Under the pieces are notes generated by a model. That model was not told the origin of the DNA, ran no database searches, and worked only from the letters and a program-made list of their open reading frames with translations. Below are positions 12,533 through 27,418 of a stretch of 64,000 bases of DNA, one piece after another. Made by a program: the position numbers and the translations under genes. Position 1 is the stretch's first letter. Each line of letters begins with the position of its first letter. The DNA lies in NCBI GenBank assembly GCA_014549065.1, contig JACDOX010000051.1, forward strand, positions 4,131,199 to 4,195,198, in the 5' to 3' direction. This DNA comes from Cardinalis cardinalis. Its lineage: Eukaryota > Chordata > Aves > Passeriformes > Cardinalidae.

Positions 12533-15500
12533 AAATTCAGCCAAAGAAAACATGATGTTGGATTTTTAGTCCTTTACCCTTGGGCCTCATTATGTGTGTC
12601 TCCAACCCTATTTATTTACATTTCAAGGGAGAGGCTGGCAGAGAAGCAAAAACATGAGGGCTTCCCTACAAATTGTGATCAGCCACAGTTTTCCCTGTGT
12701 ACNAAATCCTGCATCTCATGCTGCAAAGTCCAGAGCTGTGATACAGAGATTTTCCTGAGAGAAAATTCAGGGACACCAGAATCATCTCCTTTGCACCTTC
12801 TCTGGGCATGGTCTGCCCTGTGTGATTCTCCTTAAATCCATCAGGAAAGGACCTGCTGATCAAAGCTCTCCCTCAACCCCTCCACTCTCATTTTCCATCT
12901 CATCCTTTTTCTTTCCATTTTCATACCTTGTTTTCTCTGATCTTTAGCCGGGAGAACGCGAGGAGGAGTGGGGTTCATGCCGTGCCCCTCTCCCACCTAG
13001 AACATTCTTACATTCAAACACATGAAATTTCCTCCTACAACACATCTTCTTCNTAAAAATGCTCAAAATACCTACTTCCAAGCAGCCAGTGGCAGAAGGG
13101 CTTCTGTCTTTACCTCCATTACCTCCTTTTCCAGCTTCTCAGCAAACCAAAAGTAAACATTGGGGAATATTCCGTCTGGGAAGCCCCTTGCCCAATCCAG
13201 AATTTCTTGCCTGTGAGCCAGGCCCACCNTGGAGCACCTTGCACAGTGCCTGGAGCAGGGTGGCACCTCCCCACTGTGCCTGAGTGCCACCACCGCGGTG
13301 CTCTGGTGTCCCTGGGCACAGCTGCTGTCACATCTGGCGCCCCTCTGTCCCAGGCTGGTTCTCACACCTGTCCTCCCTGCCACTCAGCAGTGCCACGCTT
13401 TCCCCTGGGCTTTTTCCTCCCTAGGGACAAAAAAATACAGCGTGGTGGGATGAAACCTCCTGGATTCAAAAAGCTGATGTTCACCTCCTGCAAGCCCCGG
13501 TTCTGCTGTTTCAACCTGGTGCCACCAGTCACCCTGCCAAAGGTGGCAGCAAGGACAGAATTGAGGGCACCAGCTGGGTCACAGGGACTGAGCTGGGCCC
13601 TGCCAGGCTCTTGCATGGCAGCTGGGAGGGTGGGAGGCACTGCCAGGCTGTTGTGTGAAGCTGTCTGGGATGTGCAGGCACCTGCTCGTGCTCACACCCN
13701 CCCAGGAGGCTGCTCTGCCTCAGCAAAGCACAGATGGAACTGAGNGAGCTCTGCACAGGGCATCCTCCCCCTGCATCCCACCAAATCCCACAGCCCTTCT
13801 GCCCACAGGGACTGTGTCTGTCCCAGGAGGGTCCTGCTGTCCTGTGCCCCAGGGTAGGGACACACAGCCCTCATGGTGCTCACAGATACCTGCAGCCAGA
13901 GCTTTAAAGAAGGACAGAACCATAAGAAAAAGCACTTGAATCCCTGCTGGAATGGGCCATGCTCTGGGGGTGCCTTGTGGNACCACAGCAGGCAAGCAAA
14001 GCCCAACACAGGTGAGGCACAGAGTGCAGCTGGCCCAGGNTTCACAGCAACACTTCCACAGAGATCCCTTCTGCCAAAACCTTGTGTGAAGGGTCCCTGA
14101 GGTGCATTGTGTTCTCTTGGTGTTGGGTTTCTTGTGCTGGTGCTGGTGGNTTTATTCTCCCCTTGGCAAACCCCAAGGATGAGGAATTCCTCACAGCGCT
14201 GCTGCAAAACACAGATGTGCAGGTTTGTCTTTTCCAGAATAACCTGGGAGAAACCTCTGGTATGGCACCAGTNAGAGGGAAAACAGAAATAACCCACTCT
14301 GGGAGCTATCAGAGTTCTCCACTTCAGGAGATTAATTAATTTCNGGATTAATTTCATGTACACTGCAGGATCTGAACCAATAGTGGTGCAGGCTCCAGCT
14401 TAGGGCAGAGCAAACAGAGGCAATACCAAATCCTTCTGCTGCTCTGCCCAAGGAGTGATCCCTTCCCAAACACAGGCTGAGAAGGAGGATGCTGTGCTCT
14501 CTGTTGGAACTCTGTTAGGGAACAGCAACTCACTCCAGCAACTCATATCTCAGGAGGTTTCAGTTTTTGGTGTTTTTGTAGAGTGACATGGCTCAATCCC
14601 AGGCACTTCCCCATTATCCATCACTCAGGAAAGGTCTCAAATAGTTTCTGGACATGCAGTGCTGTAACTATTAATCTACTCAGGGTTTGGGACCTTTTTT
14701 CCTTCATTTTTTAATGAAAAATTCCTCTTCCTTTCAAACTACCTCCAGGCAGGTTTTGCTGGGTAATTTTTTTTTTTTAATTAAAAGTGCATACATTTTT
14801 CAGCCAGAAATTTCAATAATTGAGCTGCAAGGAACTCCTCAGATGTGAGATCCTGATTTTGCAAGTGCCCTGAGGAAACAATTTGGGAAATCTGCACTGC
14901 AAACAACTGGGAAAATAAGTGGACGAGTTGCATCAACAGGATGAAATATTAATTAAAGGGAGAATGTCTTGGAGTAAGAGAGAAATTCAGATAGAACTGA
15001 TGGGATATTGCATCTCCTGTGTGAGAACAGTAATTCTGCAGCTCCCTTTAAGATGGAGATCCCCAGATTGTGATGTTTGGNATCTCACAGGCTGCCACTT
15101 CCTTTCCATGATTCAGCATCCATCAGCTTCCCTCTAAGAGGATTTGTTCCTAAAGTGGTGTTACAGCAACTGCAGGAGACCTCGTAATGGCCATAAAATC
15201 ATTTAGACAGAAACAGAAAGTCTCCAGTGANTTATCCCCTCCATCTCTGCCATGAGTGCTGGCCCAAATTCATGGCAGCAGGGACTGAGGCAGAGCTTTA
15301 CACCTGCAGTGGCACCCAGGGACTTTTCTCACTGGAAATCAGCACATGGGGCTCCATCTCTGAATCAGGGATGTGGAGAGACCTTCTGGCTCTTGCAGTC
15401 TCAGCACAGGGCTTGCAAGGCTGATTGAGGTCTAAAAATTCCCCACTCCTGGAGTAACTGGACTGAGTCATAGATCTCTTTTTCAGTAAGGTACTGACTT

Positions 15501-18500
15501 GCAGCTTCAGAAGGGGAAAAATCTAGAAATATGAATTATCAGTAGTAAAAAGGGGGAGATTAATAAAAAGAAGCTTCATATCCAACATTGTATTAGAAAT
15601 GCATGACTTGTAAAACAACCTTATGGTTTTGGGAACCTGATACCTTTTAGCTGGAGGCTTTCAGGCAGCAGTTCCAGGTGGGAGAGAGAGCAGTTGCTGC
15701 AGCTACAAAAGGCTCCTCAGCCATCTCCACAGCCCCATGAACTCATCCCATTGCCTGAGCCCTGGCTCAGCAGCTGCTGCCTTTCAGCATCTCCCCTGCC
15801 TGAGGTGTGAGCTCAGCACATTTCCCTGCTGAGAGCCAGCCACGAGCACATCTGGATGCACAGAGAGCTGTAAAGGTTGTGATCCCTCTGTTCCACCAGC
15901 TGGGTGAATTCTCTCTGATTTTTTATTTTCTTTTTTTTTTTCACAAACAAGATGTAAGGGCCGGTAGATTTCAGGTTTTGACAGCATCCAGCCTAAAGAA
16001 ATGCAGCCTAGCATGTAAAGAAAAAACCCTCCATGAATTTGAAAACATGGGATATATTGTGCATTGAAGCACACTTTTTCCACTGGCTCTGGAGAGAGGA
16101 TAATCCACACAGACTAACAAAAAACCTCGATTTGCCCACATGCAGGAAAAAAGTGCTTTATCAAGGCTATTAGGAGTTACCTATTAAATACTGTAAAAAG
16201 AATTAAAAAGAAGTGAGNCTGGGGGACAACAGTGAAAAAACCAAGGGTCTCAGAGGGACTGTGAGAGCTTGTAGGGGTTCTGTGGCTGCACAGCACTTCA
16301 GGGCCATTACTTGCTGTCTTGGAAAGAAAACATGGTTATTTATATAATCACTGGGCAGTAATATGGCCTCACAAAGAAAATCCTTTTGCCTGAGAGATGC
16401 CTTGGTAATGCAGACCTGAACAAAACCCCACAGCTGTCAAGTCCCTTTTCTCCCAGAGCAAAAATTCAGGAATATTCCTGCTGGTGTGGCGTGAAACATC
16501 ACTACTGCATTTTCACAAAAACATTGAGATTTAGGCCAGGAGGAGCCTTGGGAGGATGTACCAGCCAGTCATGGGCCTGGCTCACTGAAAGCATTGCTGG
16601 CAGAAGGATTTGAAAGTGACAGCTCCATGTCCATGCTCCAGACTAAACCCCAGAGCATTCCCTTTCTCTTCCCTGCCATGTGCTCCAGGGCTTGGGACAC
16701 TCCTGGTCCCTCCCAGGCTGTCCCCAAGAGGTCCCTGTGTTTGTTGGAATGCAGAGCCCTGAGTCAGACACAAAACCACTGCTGCTGAACCATGCTGAGC
16801 ACCCTGACAAGCTGGACTGACCTGAAGGATTTCCTAAATTAGTGGGCCTGTGTTCTCCAATCAGGTTCTCTGATTTTCTAAAGTATCNAGCCTGATTTGG
16901 ATAAATACATGTAGAGAAAAAGAATGTGAAAAAAATTCTTTGCCGTGTTCCTTTATCAAGACTCTGAAGAAATAAAAAATGGCTTCTGAAAGAATTTAGG
17001 GAGAAAAGAGAAAGCAGCACCTTCCTTTCTGTGATTCAGTGCATCTGGCATCACTTGACACTGACCTGAGCCAGGATGTGGAATAAGGAATGCAAGAGAT
17101 CACACCTAAAGGATGAGATTCCAAGTAGGAGCCTTTGTGGGGAAAAGTGCTCTCTTCATAATTCTCTTTCATTTTTCAGTCTTTTTTCCCCTACTGTAAC
17201 ACAAACCCCCAAGCTTTTCTCCTTAAAAACTCAGGGGAGCTCCAAAGCATCCACCCTTTTGCAAGACTAGCGACAAAAACCACAACCAAAAACCCACTTC
17301 TGATTCACAGAGGTGTAAATGTGGTCCAAACTCACCCAGNATGATTTTCCATTGCATAACCACTTCCATGGCTTTACAATGGAGGTAACAGCAGGCAGAG
17401 GATGCCAGATGATGAGCAAGGGAGCACTGCTGGCAGCAGGGCAGCAGAGGAAAGCCTGTGAGGTTCCCAACCTCAAAATAAACCTTCTTGGAGTTGGGAA
17501 GAAAAGGCAAAACGCACAAGCTGGCACAGCACAGGTCACTGCAGCCCGTGGGGAGCGGGATGGGGCAGCAGGGGGGCAGCAGAGCCTCTGATGAGCTGTT
17601 CCAGCTCGTTCCCAGCTCTGTGCCCTGCCTGGGGCATTGCAGAGGGCCAGCTGAGCAGGGCAGAGCCACAGCCCCACCATGAAATGGCTCTGAACTAGCG
17701 CTGCCCTCCCTGTGCTGGGCCAGATTGCTCCTGCTCCCTTTCCTTGTGGACATCCATCATGGGCACAGACCTGCAGGCTTGAAAGCACCTCCTGAAGGCC
17801 ACCACTGCTTCACCAGTGCCCACCAGTGCTGAGGCTGAATTTCCCAGCTCACCTCAGCATCCCTGGGGACTGGAGCATGCACAGAGACCAAGGTCATGCA
17901 CAGGCTCTGTTTGAGATGAGAGGAACAACCACAAAGCTGCCCTTACCCTGCCAGGGATGTGGGGAGAGAAAGGGAGAGAGCTGAGNGGCACAATTACCCC
18001 CAGCACGGCTTATTCCAAATATCAGAACTGATATTGCTCTGTAACTCCAAACTGCTGCCTTTAATTACTCTCAGCAGCTTCATTAGCAGAAATGTGAGGT
18101 TGGATGCTCCCATCCAATTCCAGGGATCCTCAAACAAGACGGGCTTTGTGGTTGTGCATGCGGGAGGTGGAGAGGCTGTTCCTGGAAGCGCCTCTGCCGG
18201 GCTGGGGAGGGGATTTCGAGGAAATGGTGTCACAGCAAAGGCAGGCTCAGGTCACTGCTGTGCTGCAAACTGGTCTCTCCTGGGATACCTGCTGGGAGGT
18301 CAGAGCAGTGCTTGGCAGCCCTGTCTGCAAAGAATTCGTTGGTTCAGATGCAGCCCCAGTGCACACAGGCAGCCTCTGCTCTCACAGAACCCCCCTGCCC
18401 TGATGTGCAGGTGATGATTTTTCTTCCTCATCCCCTGCCCTCCAATTCCTTTGCAACATCCTCCTTCAGCTCTGATTCCCACACCCACACCCGTTTTCCT

Positions 18501-21500
18501 GAGAAAAACAGCTTGAACAGGANAAAGAATGCAAAAAGGTCCACTATGGAATGGTCCTTGGGGCAGTAAACCAGGTTTGATTATTTTCAGATTTTTCATA
18601 CATGCATTTTCTTAGATATTTAATAGTAATTGGACTGGAAGAATTTACACAAAATCCAGGAGGGCCACAAAAAGCATAGATCACACAGGTACCTGGATCC
18701 AAGAAGATGCTCAAATTTCAGCTGCCATCCCCTGTGTCTGCAGAGGCCAGGCATAGAAGCTCTGTGCAGACAGAGGGACACTGAGTATCTGTGCATGTTT
18801 TGGAGACTTCTCTCTCCTGCCTTGCACAGGGCTCTCCTTAGCAACAGAGCTCATTGCAGGATCTGCTGCTGTTTTTGCCCTCTCTGCCACCTGCAGCTCA
18901 TGGAATCTGCAGTTCTGCCTGCTCAGACCAATAAAACACTGGAGANCCCCTGCCATTACCATTCTTTCACTTACTCAGCCCTATGAGACGGGTTGNAAAT
19001 GAGGGAAGAGGGAAAGGGAAGGTTTTCAGTGAAATCTCTTCCAATTTCCAGCCTGCAGAGGTGGCAGCTGCAGAGGAGGCATCTCAGGGCCCTGCAGAGG
19101 CTGCACAGTGCCCAGAGCCCCCCAGGAGCAGCTTTTTGGGGGCACTCGAGCTCTGATTTGAACTCAAGGTGTTCAAGCCCATGAAACTGGGGCTGCTAGC
19201 CCTAATCTGCCTCCTTTACAGCCAATTAAGGTGCACAGAGGTGTGTCTCAGTGATCTCCTGNTCTGAAGCAGCAAGGACTGAACTCCAGAGGGACCCAGA
19301 GGATGGGAAGCACAGATCCCTCCTTCCTCTGCCGACAGACTGCAGTGCAGGGCTGGGCATCCCTGCACGTTGGTGTGAGCATGTGTGTGGGGGACTGTGA
19401 GTTCTGGGAAGCAAGGCAGAGGGACAGCACATCCTAAGAAACCGCTCGCAGAACATGGGGCCATATGTTTCTGGAAATGTCAGAATGAAAATCATTTTAG
19501 AAATGGAAAATTACTTCTCAATCCTCTCACATTCCCATAATACTGGTTTCTCTCTATTCTAATGTTTGGATTTGTCTTGTTAGCAAAGCAGGAACAGAGC
19601 CGAGGGAAGATGGGAAGGATGGCTTGGGATGCTGCCACACAGACAAGAGGTTTGTACCCACCACCCCACAGGAAATGGCTTCNGCAAGGTTGTGGAAACA
19701 GATTTGTGCTTAAATGTTTGCAAGGTCAGATCTTCAAATGATTCTTATCTTTATTCATCAGATACTCCCCGAACACTTATTTTTCTACATAATAGCTATA
19801 ATATCTCCTGGCTCTCTGCTGATGCTACTCATTTAAATACACATGGAAGTTATGTATAACAACGACATAGAAAATGCAGTGCTCTCCCATTAGGGGCATA
19901 TTTTGCCATTCCTGCTACTTTCCAAATCAATTACTTAGTAAGAAATCATGCAAAAGGCTAAGGCAATCTAAAGAGACTTATAAAGTTCTTATTCTTGTTA
20001 CACCCAGGATGAAGCTACAGGATATCTGAATTACTCCCATATGGCATAAAATTTGAAGAAATAGGCTATTGTGATACAAGGTATTCAAACCAGCTACCAA
20101 ATCACTCCCTTTGGCTANCAGTGAGGGAAAATGAGTGGATGTACTTTTATTTTAAACATGAAAGTAAAATCAGCTCCATTGCTGAGGGGACCAAATGCAT
20201 TTGCAGAAAAGGGGGGCCTGCCTCCTTCATCAAATACACAAGAGGGTGTTGGAGCTCTTGGAGCTCCTGTTCTTGTCCTGACAGGATGCTTTCTCCCTGA
20301 GGACTTGAAAGAGGCACAGCTTACCTTTGCAAAGGGCAAGGGAGCTGGGGGAGGANACTGAGGGGAGAATTGATAGTGGAAATAGTGATCATGAACAATG
20401 CAAAAGCTCTCCCCCTGGAGAGAAGAAGGCCTCCAAAAAATGATTTCTCCAGATCTAATGGCTGAAATGCCCATCACAGGTGCCACATCTGTCTCTATTT
20501 GCATGCCCATTTGATCAGACCCTGGAGATATGAACCATGTGCCTTCAAAATTAGGACCACAAGGAACTTGTAGAACACAGCAAGCCCTGCAAGGGGTAAG
20601 GTCAGAGAGTTTCCAACCCATAAAAGGGCCAAAGAGCAGATAAAACCCTTGCACATGTCCCATGGATACTGTGGAATGCAAAAAGGCATCAAAAGATTAA
20701 AACAACTTCCAGGGTCATGGATCATTTGAGGCACCCTGAGGACACCAGGACCAATAAAGAGATGAATGCCAGGGGATTGACAGAAATGCATAAAATCAGG
20801 AATGGTTTGGAGAGGAGAAAAAGGTTCACAATGACACATGTTCTTTATTTCTCAAAAGCCAAGATTTAGGGGAACACCCAGGAATGAACAGGCAGTGGGT
20901 TTAAAAGCAGAGCTGCATTTTCCCAAGTGATGCAGCATCAAATCCTGGAAATCTGTGCCAGATGAGTCTCAGTATAAATGAGTTTTGAGACCACTAATAT
21001 TCAGGGGTTGCTCTGCTGCTGGCTGTTAAACACAATACTCTGGATGCACACCCTGGCAGAGGAAACTTTACATTAAGCAGCATCAAAGCAGGAGGCAGTA
21101 TGTTTTATACTCTCCCTTAAATGGCTTCTATACCCAATTACCAGACAGTGCACTGGGCAGCTCGATCTTTGGTTGTGCTCACTGTAACATCTTTTGTGTT
21201 CCTGTGTTATGTTCAAAAAGAGGCACCTCCTCTATAGCTCATGACAAGTGAAACCAGCATATAAGGACTTTTATCACTTGTGTTACACAGCCTGGGATTT
21301 TCAGCTATTGCTCTACAAACATGCTCTGCATGCTCAGCCCTCAAGGGATAAGGGTTAATTCACCACCAGCTGCATTCAACCAAGTTTTTAATCCATACAA
21401 GCACAGTATGAAAAAGAAAGNGTGAACTTAGAGCCAACTTAAGCCTCCTTTTCACTTTGACCTTCTACAGCAGCATGTGAGTGGGCTTTCGTTATTTCTG

Positions 21501-24500
21501 GGAGAAAACAGGTAGTTTGTAAAAGACACTAGAGCAGCATNATGAAAGTCCAAACCCTGATGGACTATGTTGTGAAATAACTTGTCTGATTCAGTAGTTT
21601 GCTCCATTTACACAGAAAAGCCTCAAACCAGACAAAGCATGAGTCTGCTTTGGCTCATTTCTTTAAATAAGCCCCCAGCTTTCACAAAAGGTTTGATTTT
21701 CTCCTTTTGTACTTGGCTTCAATGATGATTAAGNTCTCAAGGGGCTGCTATGCTTGTCAGGGATTGTTTTTTCTGATGGATATTACACAAACCCCACACA
21801 CAAATTCACTTTTCCTGCCTTCCCTCTTCCATGTTAAAAATGACAAGCAGATGAGATGTCAAGAGGAGGAAGTTTATCATTGTAACTGGACTATTCACAC
21901 AAAATGCAGACATTTGCTTTATCTTTTGCATAGTTAAATTTTTATGTGCCTTTTAAAATATAACTAAATAGCGATATCTTAAAGATAATAATCTAGTTAT
22001 TATTTTTCAATTATTTGAAGAAGGTTGGATTTGGNTTGGTTTTGTTGGTTTTTTTGGTTTGATTTTTCCTGTGGGCTTTCCTTGTTTATCCTCAGAAACA
22101 CCACACTGTTCCTGAGCATTACCTGTGGTCAGGTTTGGGATCCTGAAGCAAGGGGCCAAATCTGCTCTTGCTCACTTGGAGTAATGCCATTAAAAGCTCT
22201 GTGTCTGACTGATGTAACTGAGGATATCCACAGCCCATAGACACACTCTCAAAAGACTATTTTGATTAATTCTGGATGAGGACAGAGCTTCCTGGGAGGG
22301 GTTTTCTGCTCTGTGGGTTTCTCTGCCCACNCCAGCACTGAGTGCTCTTCTGACCTCAGAACTGCTTCTTCTTTCCTTCCTCGACTGTTCTCCAATGTGA
22401 ATCTGAAAGTCGTGCACAGACAGACTCCAGATTTAAAACTCACACAGCCCTCCATGCCAGAACCACCAGAGCCTCAGGGAATNCAACAAACACAACTCAT
22501 GAGAACAACCAGATGACAGCTTCTTAATACACCCTGAGTGTTTTCTACTTGTAGAGAAAACTTGCACTGCCAACACTGGGAGCTAACATGATTCTCCAAG
22601 AGAAAATCTCCCAGTTGTTACAGGCAGGATGTAGATATCAGTTCCACCAAGGGTTAACTGGACTCCNGAGCAGAATGCAAGGAGAAAGGAANATGGAGTA
22701 AGATGGGAGGCAAAAGAAAGGAGGATTCCCATTCCTCTCAGAGAATTAATCAGTGGCTCTTTTGCCATCTCCCAAACACAGGAGCATCCCCCCACCTTGG
22801 AGAAGTTTCCTTCCAAATCAATGACTGGCAGAGTGCAGACAGGCAGACCTGCTGCTGACACCAGCAGGAGAATCACAGGCACAGTCTTGAGGATGAGCCT
22901 GGGTAATTTAGGTACATCACAAAGGGCTCATTAATGCCCCCTGAAGCTCTCGGTGGGATCCAGCCCATTGATGTCACTGGGGTGCCTTCCTCCAACTCCT
23001 CTCTCTCAGATTCTGCCATCACAAATCCTTCTGCCTGGTGCTTCCCTTTGTCCTTTCTGTTCCTTTCTCTCTTTTTTCTCCTTTTCTCTTTCCTTGCCTT
23101 TTGTTCCCTCCTTTAACAATTTTCAGTCAACCCCAGGGAGACAGTCCCACTCTTATTTGCTAAAATAACTGGTAGCTAAATGACTGACATTTAATGTGGA
23201 ATCTTAGGCTTCAGCACTGCTCTGCTGGGAGAAGATGCAGCGATGAGTGTGTGGGGAGAGGGAAGAATAGGATGTGGATCACGTTTCTGAGAGCTTTTTT
23301 TCTTTTTCAGGCTGTCTGTGGACTCCAGCAAACATAATTTCTGCTGGAGCACTTATGGGGAACACTCTTCTGAGTGGGGGACAGGCAGAGGGCTGCCCAT
23401 GACCTATCAAAAAGAAACCCCATAAAGCAGGGTGGAGCCCTGCTACACTGNAAACCTCAAAAAGGAGAATGTTACCCCTTTCTGATTACTTGCTTTCATG
23501 ATTCCTTTGAAGTCAGTACTGCAAAATGACACTGAATTGCACTGGCATTTCCAGAAGAATGCTCAGGACTGGAATGGCAGCACATGGAGCTGGTCAGGAT
23601 TTGGGTGTTTTAGCNGAGCTTGGACATCCCTGCAGCAGATGTTCTCCTTCCACTGAAGTCCAGAAANGTGCCATTATCCTGCTGCAGCCCAGACTCACTG
23701 AGTGCTCCACAGTCACCCAGCAGAGGTGTCTGCAGGGGAGCCCAGCCCAAGCCAGAAAGTGATTTCTGCAGAAATGGTCAAATTCCCTGGTAGAATAATG
23801 TGTGTGGAGGAAAAAAAATAAACAATGTACAAAAGGACCCAAAGTACAGCAGCTTTAAAAACTAATAGCAATGAAGGTGTAGGTCAAACTAAAGATGATG
23901 CAGTGGTCTGTGTCTGTCCCGGGCTGAGGTTGGCTGAGGGACAGCACTTACAGCTGAGTGACATTATACCAACACCTCAGGGCTTTTCCTCCCCTCCCTG
24001 TGTGACTCTACTGGCCCCTCAGTACCTCTTGCCATCCTTGCTGCTGCAACTTTCCTTTCAGCTCTCCTGCTCACAGAGGTGAACCCAGAGCAAGTTCTCC
24101 CCACAGAGAAGGGTGCANTGACGCCTTTGAAACACCTCTAGAAAAGTAACCATCAGTGATTTTTTCTGCTCTGCTTTGGCTGGGAGACACAGATGGACAT
24201 TTGCACTCACACCTGAGAAACGCCCTCCCTCGTCAGGGTGAGATTCTGCCACCCAAAAGGTCCCTTCTCCCAGAAGGAAATGCAATCATCCACCTGCCAT
24301 CTAATGAGCAGATGAACTATTTATTTGACTTGTCATACCCCTTGGGAATTTCTCATGATGGAGCTGTCCTGTGGGAGAGCTTTTCTCAGACAGCTGTTAA
24401 ATTAAATGTCTGAAAAGCAAAGGGAATTAGTTTCTCTACCACCATTCTTGTAGTTTCCCTATTTAATTGCCCTCAGTTTTGTTTCAGAATTTATAACAGG

Positions 24501-26843
24501 TAAGACAGTCTTGGAAAATTGCAGCAATAACCCTTGTGTGTTATTATGACAAAGGTGTGAGGATCAAAATCACCAATGTAAAGAAATTTTGCATCTGATG
24601 GGAGATCAGCTCCCAAGATGCCATTTTGCTGAAATCTCCTGAGGAATCAATTTTCTGCCTACGCCTGTTCACCACACTGGAGAACCTCCTGCAACATCCC
24701 TGCATGCTAATGCACAGCATGNATGTGTAGTAAAACACATGTGCCATGCCTCTGCTGGGAACTGTAGGCACCCAGCAGGAAAAAAAANTACCAAAAAANC
24801 CCACAAAGGAACATCCTACAGAAATTCCAGACAATATAGTTTTGCTTTCTTTTTCCAGTCCTCCAAAACGGAAAGTTTTCATTTTGCATCCCTTCCTCAA
24901 AAAAAAAGTACTAAAGGGATTCCCATTTGGCTTGGTAGGAAACTATGGGTACATCCAAAGAATTACTTTGCAACCCACTCAGGTTCTGACAAAAATGTGG
25001 CAGAGAGCAGGGAATGTGCAATAGTGGGGACTGTGTGTACTTGTTTGGAAGCAAAGGGAATGGGGTGTTTATCATCCTCACCAGGTGGTGACANGGCAAA
25101 AGGTGTCCTGAAATCCTAAACAGCATTTAGGATTCTGCTTCTCCTCCNCTCTGAGCCAGGATCTTACATAGGCACAGCAAAGCCACCTGAATAAACCAGC
25201 AGCTCTGATGGTTGATAAACACCCAATGGGTTTAACAGTGCTGATAAGTTGCACAATGCAGTTATTTGCTCTCTTTTTGGGGCACAGTCTACTGAAGCCT
25301 TCAGGAGAGTTGGGCTGGGAACATTCTGTCAAAATGAAAATGGTCCCCAGAGCATAACCTGACTACAGAGCTAGCAACCCCCCAAATNCTCTGAGACTAC
25401 AGAGCTGTAAAAAGTCACTGCTCCAGTACAGTCTCTGAATAATGCCCCCAATTTTTAATATGAAAGCCTTGTAACCAGAAGACATTTCCCACATTTTCTC
25501 CCCTTTGCTTTTCTCTGTGAAAACTTATATGTGAATCAAGTGTCCCCAAGATCTCTTCCTCTCTGGGTACCTTTGGTAGACAGGTGAATATTCATACCTG
25601 TGCCATCTAGGAAAAAGGTAATGGGAAAGGAAGGAAAGGGGTCAGAGAAATCCCATTTTTCTCCCCTCCAATTCATATTATAGTCAGCNCTTGCTTGATT
25701 CATTCAACAGAAAAAGCCCAGAGGCAAGACAGCTCATCTCTCTGTGACTGAAAACACACTNCCAACCCAAGTGGATCTTGGAGAACTTGGCTGTAGGTTG
25801 CTCTTGGATTATNCTGCATGAGATTTTTTTGGTGAGCATTCAGTTTGAAGTCTGTTACTCATCCCTTCAGCTCNCGTCATGATGAAGTCCCTTGCAGAGA
25901 GAGCAGGACCCAGAAGTAAGCTGCTCAGCATCCTGGATGGTGTAATTTAATTGGGAAAATTGCCTTTCCTGCACTGGTGCTCAGCTGGAGCCCAGACACT
26001 AACCCTGCCTCCCTGTGGAAACAGCCTGCCAGTCCCAATGGCACATGGCAAACACAGCTCTGCTTTGAGCTGGGAGCTCATTGGGAAAGGCAATGCCACC
26101 TCGATCCCACATGCAGATTTTTTCTGGAATAAAAACCACAAAAGAGGCCTGAGGTACAGGGATCTGTGGGGAAGNCTGACACAAAGCCTTCAAAGGTAGN
26201 GAGAGAATAAGCTCCTCTGAATGGATCCCAGGAACCAAAGGACAGGGAGAGGTAGGTCATCCCCCCTTTCCTACACAGGCAGCTTGGATATGAGCTGCAG
26301 AGCAGTGCAGCCTTAAATATCCTAACCCAGAATTGAGCCTTGCCTCAGCTTTCAAAATGAGGCACAGGAGGCACCCAGGAACCTCTCTGAAATGACCAGA
26401 AAACNCTGGGCAGCTAAAACACCCCTGCCACAGGGCAGAGCAGAGCTGCAGCTCTCCTTCTTGCAGGTTGAATTTTAAATACACTCAGTACTCAAGAAAG
26501 TGGTGGAATCAAAGTCACTGCAGCCTGGTAGACACCAGGGTGGATCTTTCTGTCCAGCAGCACCTCCTGGCTCTTTCCAAGACATTCCACAGGCAACCTT
26601 TGCACCCTCCTATCTCATATCCACAACTGCAGATTCCAGCAATCCTGGCTGTGCCTCCTGGCTGTGCCCTTCTCTGTGATGTCCCTTCATGAGTTACCCC
26701 CAAACTGGGGCACAAATCCTCCACACCAGGGATTTCCCTGGTCTCAAATCCATCAGACACTGAGTGTTCTGGGTTTCACTGCTCNTGGAGCATTTTGAAA
26801 TGCTAAATCAGAACAGCCAGAGCTGCAGGGGGAAAAAAAGCAA
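12533..26843. other. Intron 2 sequence with no recognised gene
   Basis: About 14 kb without a recognisable exon or a clear repeat family. Chance frames reach about 220 codons (13692-14363 minus) and 188 codons (20115-20681 minus), but none has a known motif. A degenerate TTTGG stretch lies at 22024-22065. An 8-base inverted repeat (ACAAGTGA/TCACTTGT) spans 21244-21281. Confidence 0.5.
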
Positions 26844-26870
26844 AGAATCCCAGAATCATTTTGGTTGCAA
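26844..26870 (-). mobile_element. Start of a CR1 LINE running into the assembly gap
   Basis: The last bases before the gap read AGAATCCCAGAATCATTT then TGGTTGCAA. This is how the reverse complement of a passerine CR1 3' end begins, so a CR1 copy probably occupies part of the gap. Confidence 0.6.
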
Positions 26871-27418
26871 NNNNNNNNNNNNNNNNNNNNNNNNNNNNNN
26901 NNNNNNNNNNNNNNNNNNNNNNNNNNNNNNNNNNNNNNNNNNNNNNNNNNNNNNNNNNNNNNNNNNNNNNNNNNNNNNNNNNNNNNNNNNNNNNNNNNNN
27001 NNNNNNNNNNNNNNNNNNNNNNNNNNNNNNNNNNNNNNNNNNNNNNNNNNNNNNNNNNNNNNNNNNNNNNNNNNNNNNNNNNNNNNNNNNNNNNNNNNNN
27101 NNNNNNNNNNNNNNNNNNNNNNNNNNNNNNNNNNNNNNNNNNNNNNNNNNNNNNNNNNNNNNNNNNNNNNNNNNNNNNNNNNNNNNNNNNNNNNNNNNNN
27201 NNNNNNNNNNNNNNNNNNNNNNNNNNNNNNNNNNNNNNNNNNNNNNNNNNNNNNNNNNNNNNNNNNNNNNNNNNNNNNNNNNNNNNNNNNNNNNNNNNNN
27301 NNNNNNNNNNNNNNNNNNNNNNNNNNNNNNNNNNNNNNNNNNNNNNNNNNNNNNNNNNNNNNNNNNNNNNNNNNNNNNNNNNNNNNNNNNNNNNNNNNNN
27401 NNNNNNNNNNNNNNNNNN
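26871..27418. other. Assembly gap (548 Ns)
   Basis: A continuous run of N. The left flank is CR1-like and the right flank looks unique. The true length and content are unknown, and a 240-base GRIA1 exon 3 could physically fit. Confidence 0.99.

Noticed and set aside
20115..20681. Minus-strand open frame of 188 codons
   Set aside because: No known motif or retroviral signature. Roughly one frame of this length is expected by chance in 64 kb. A CATAAAAGGG word nearby does not make a promoter by itself.
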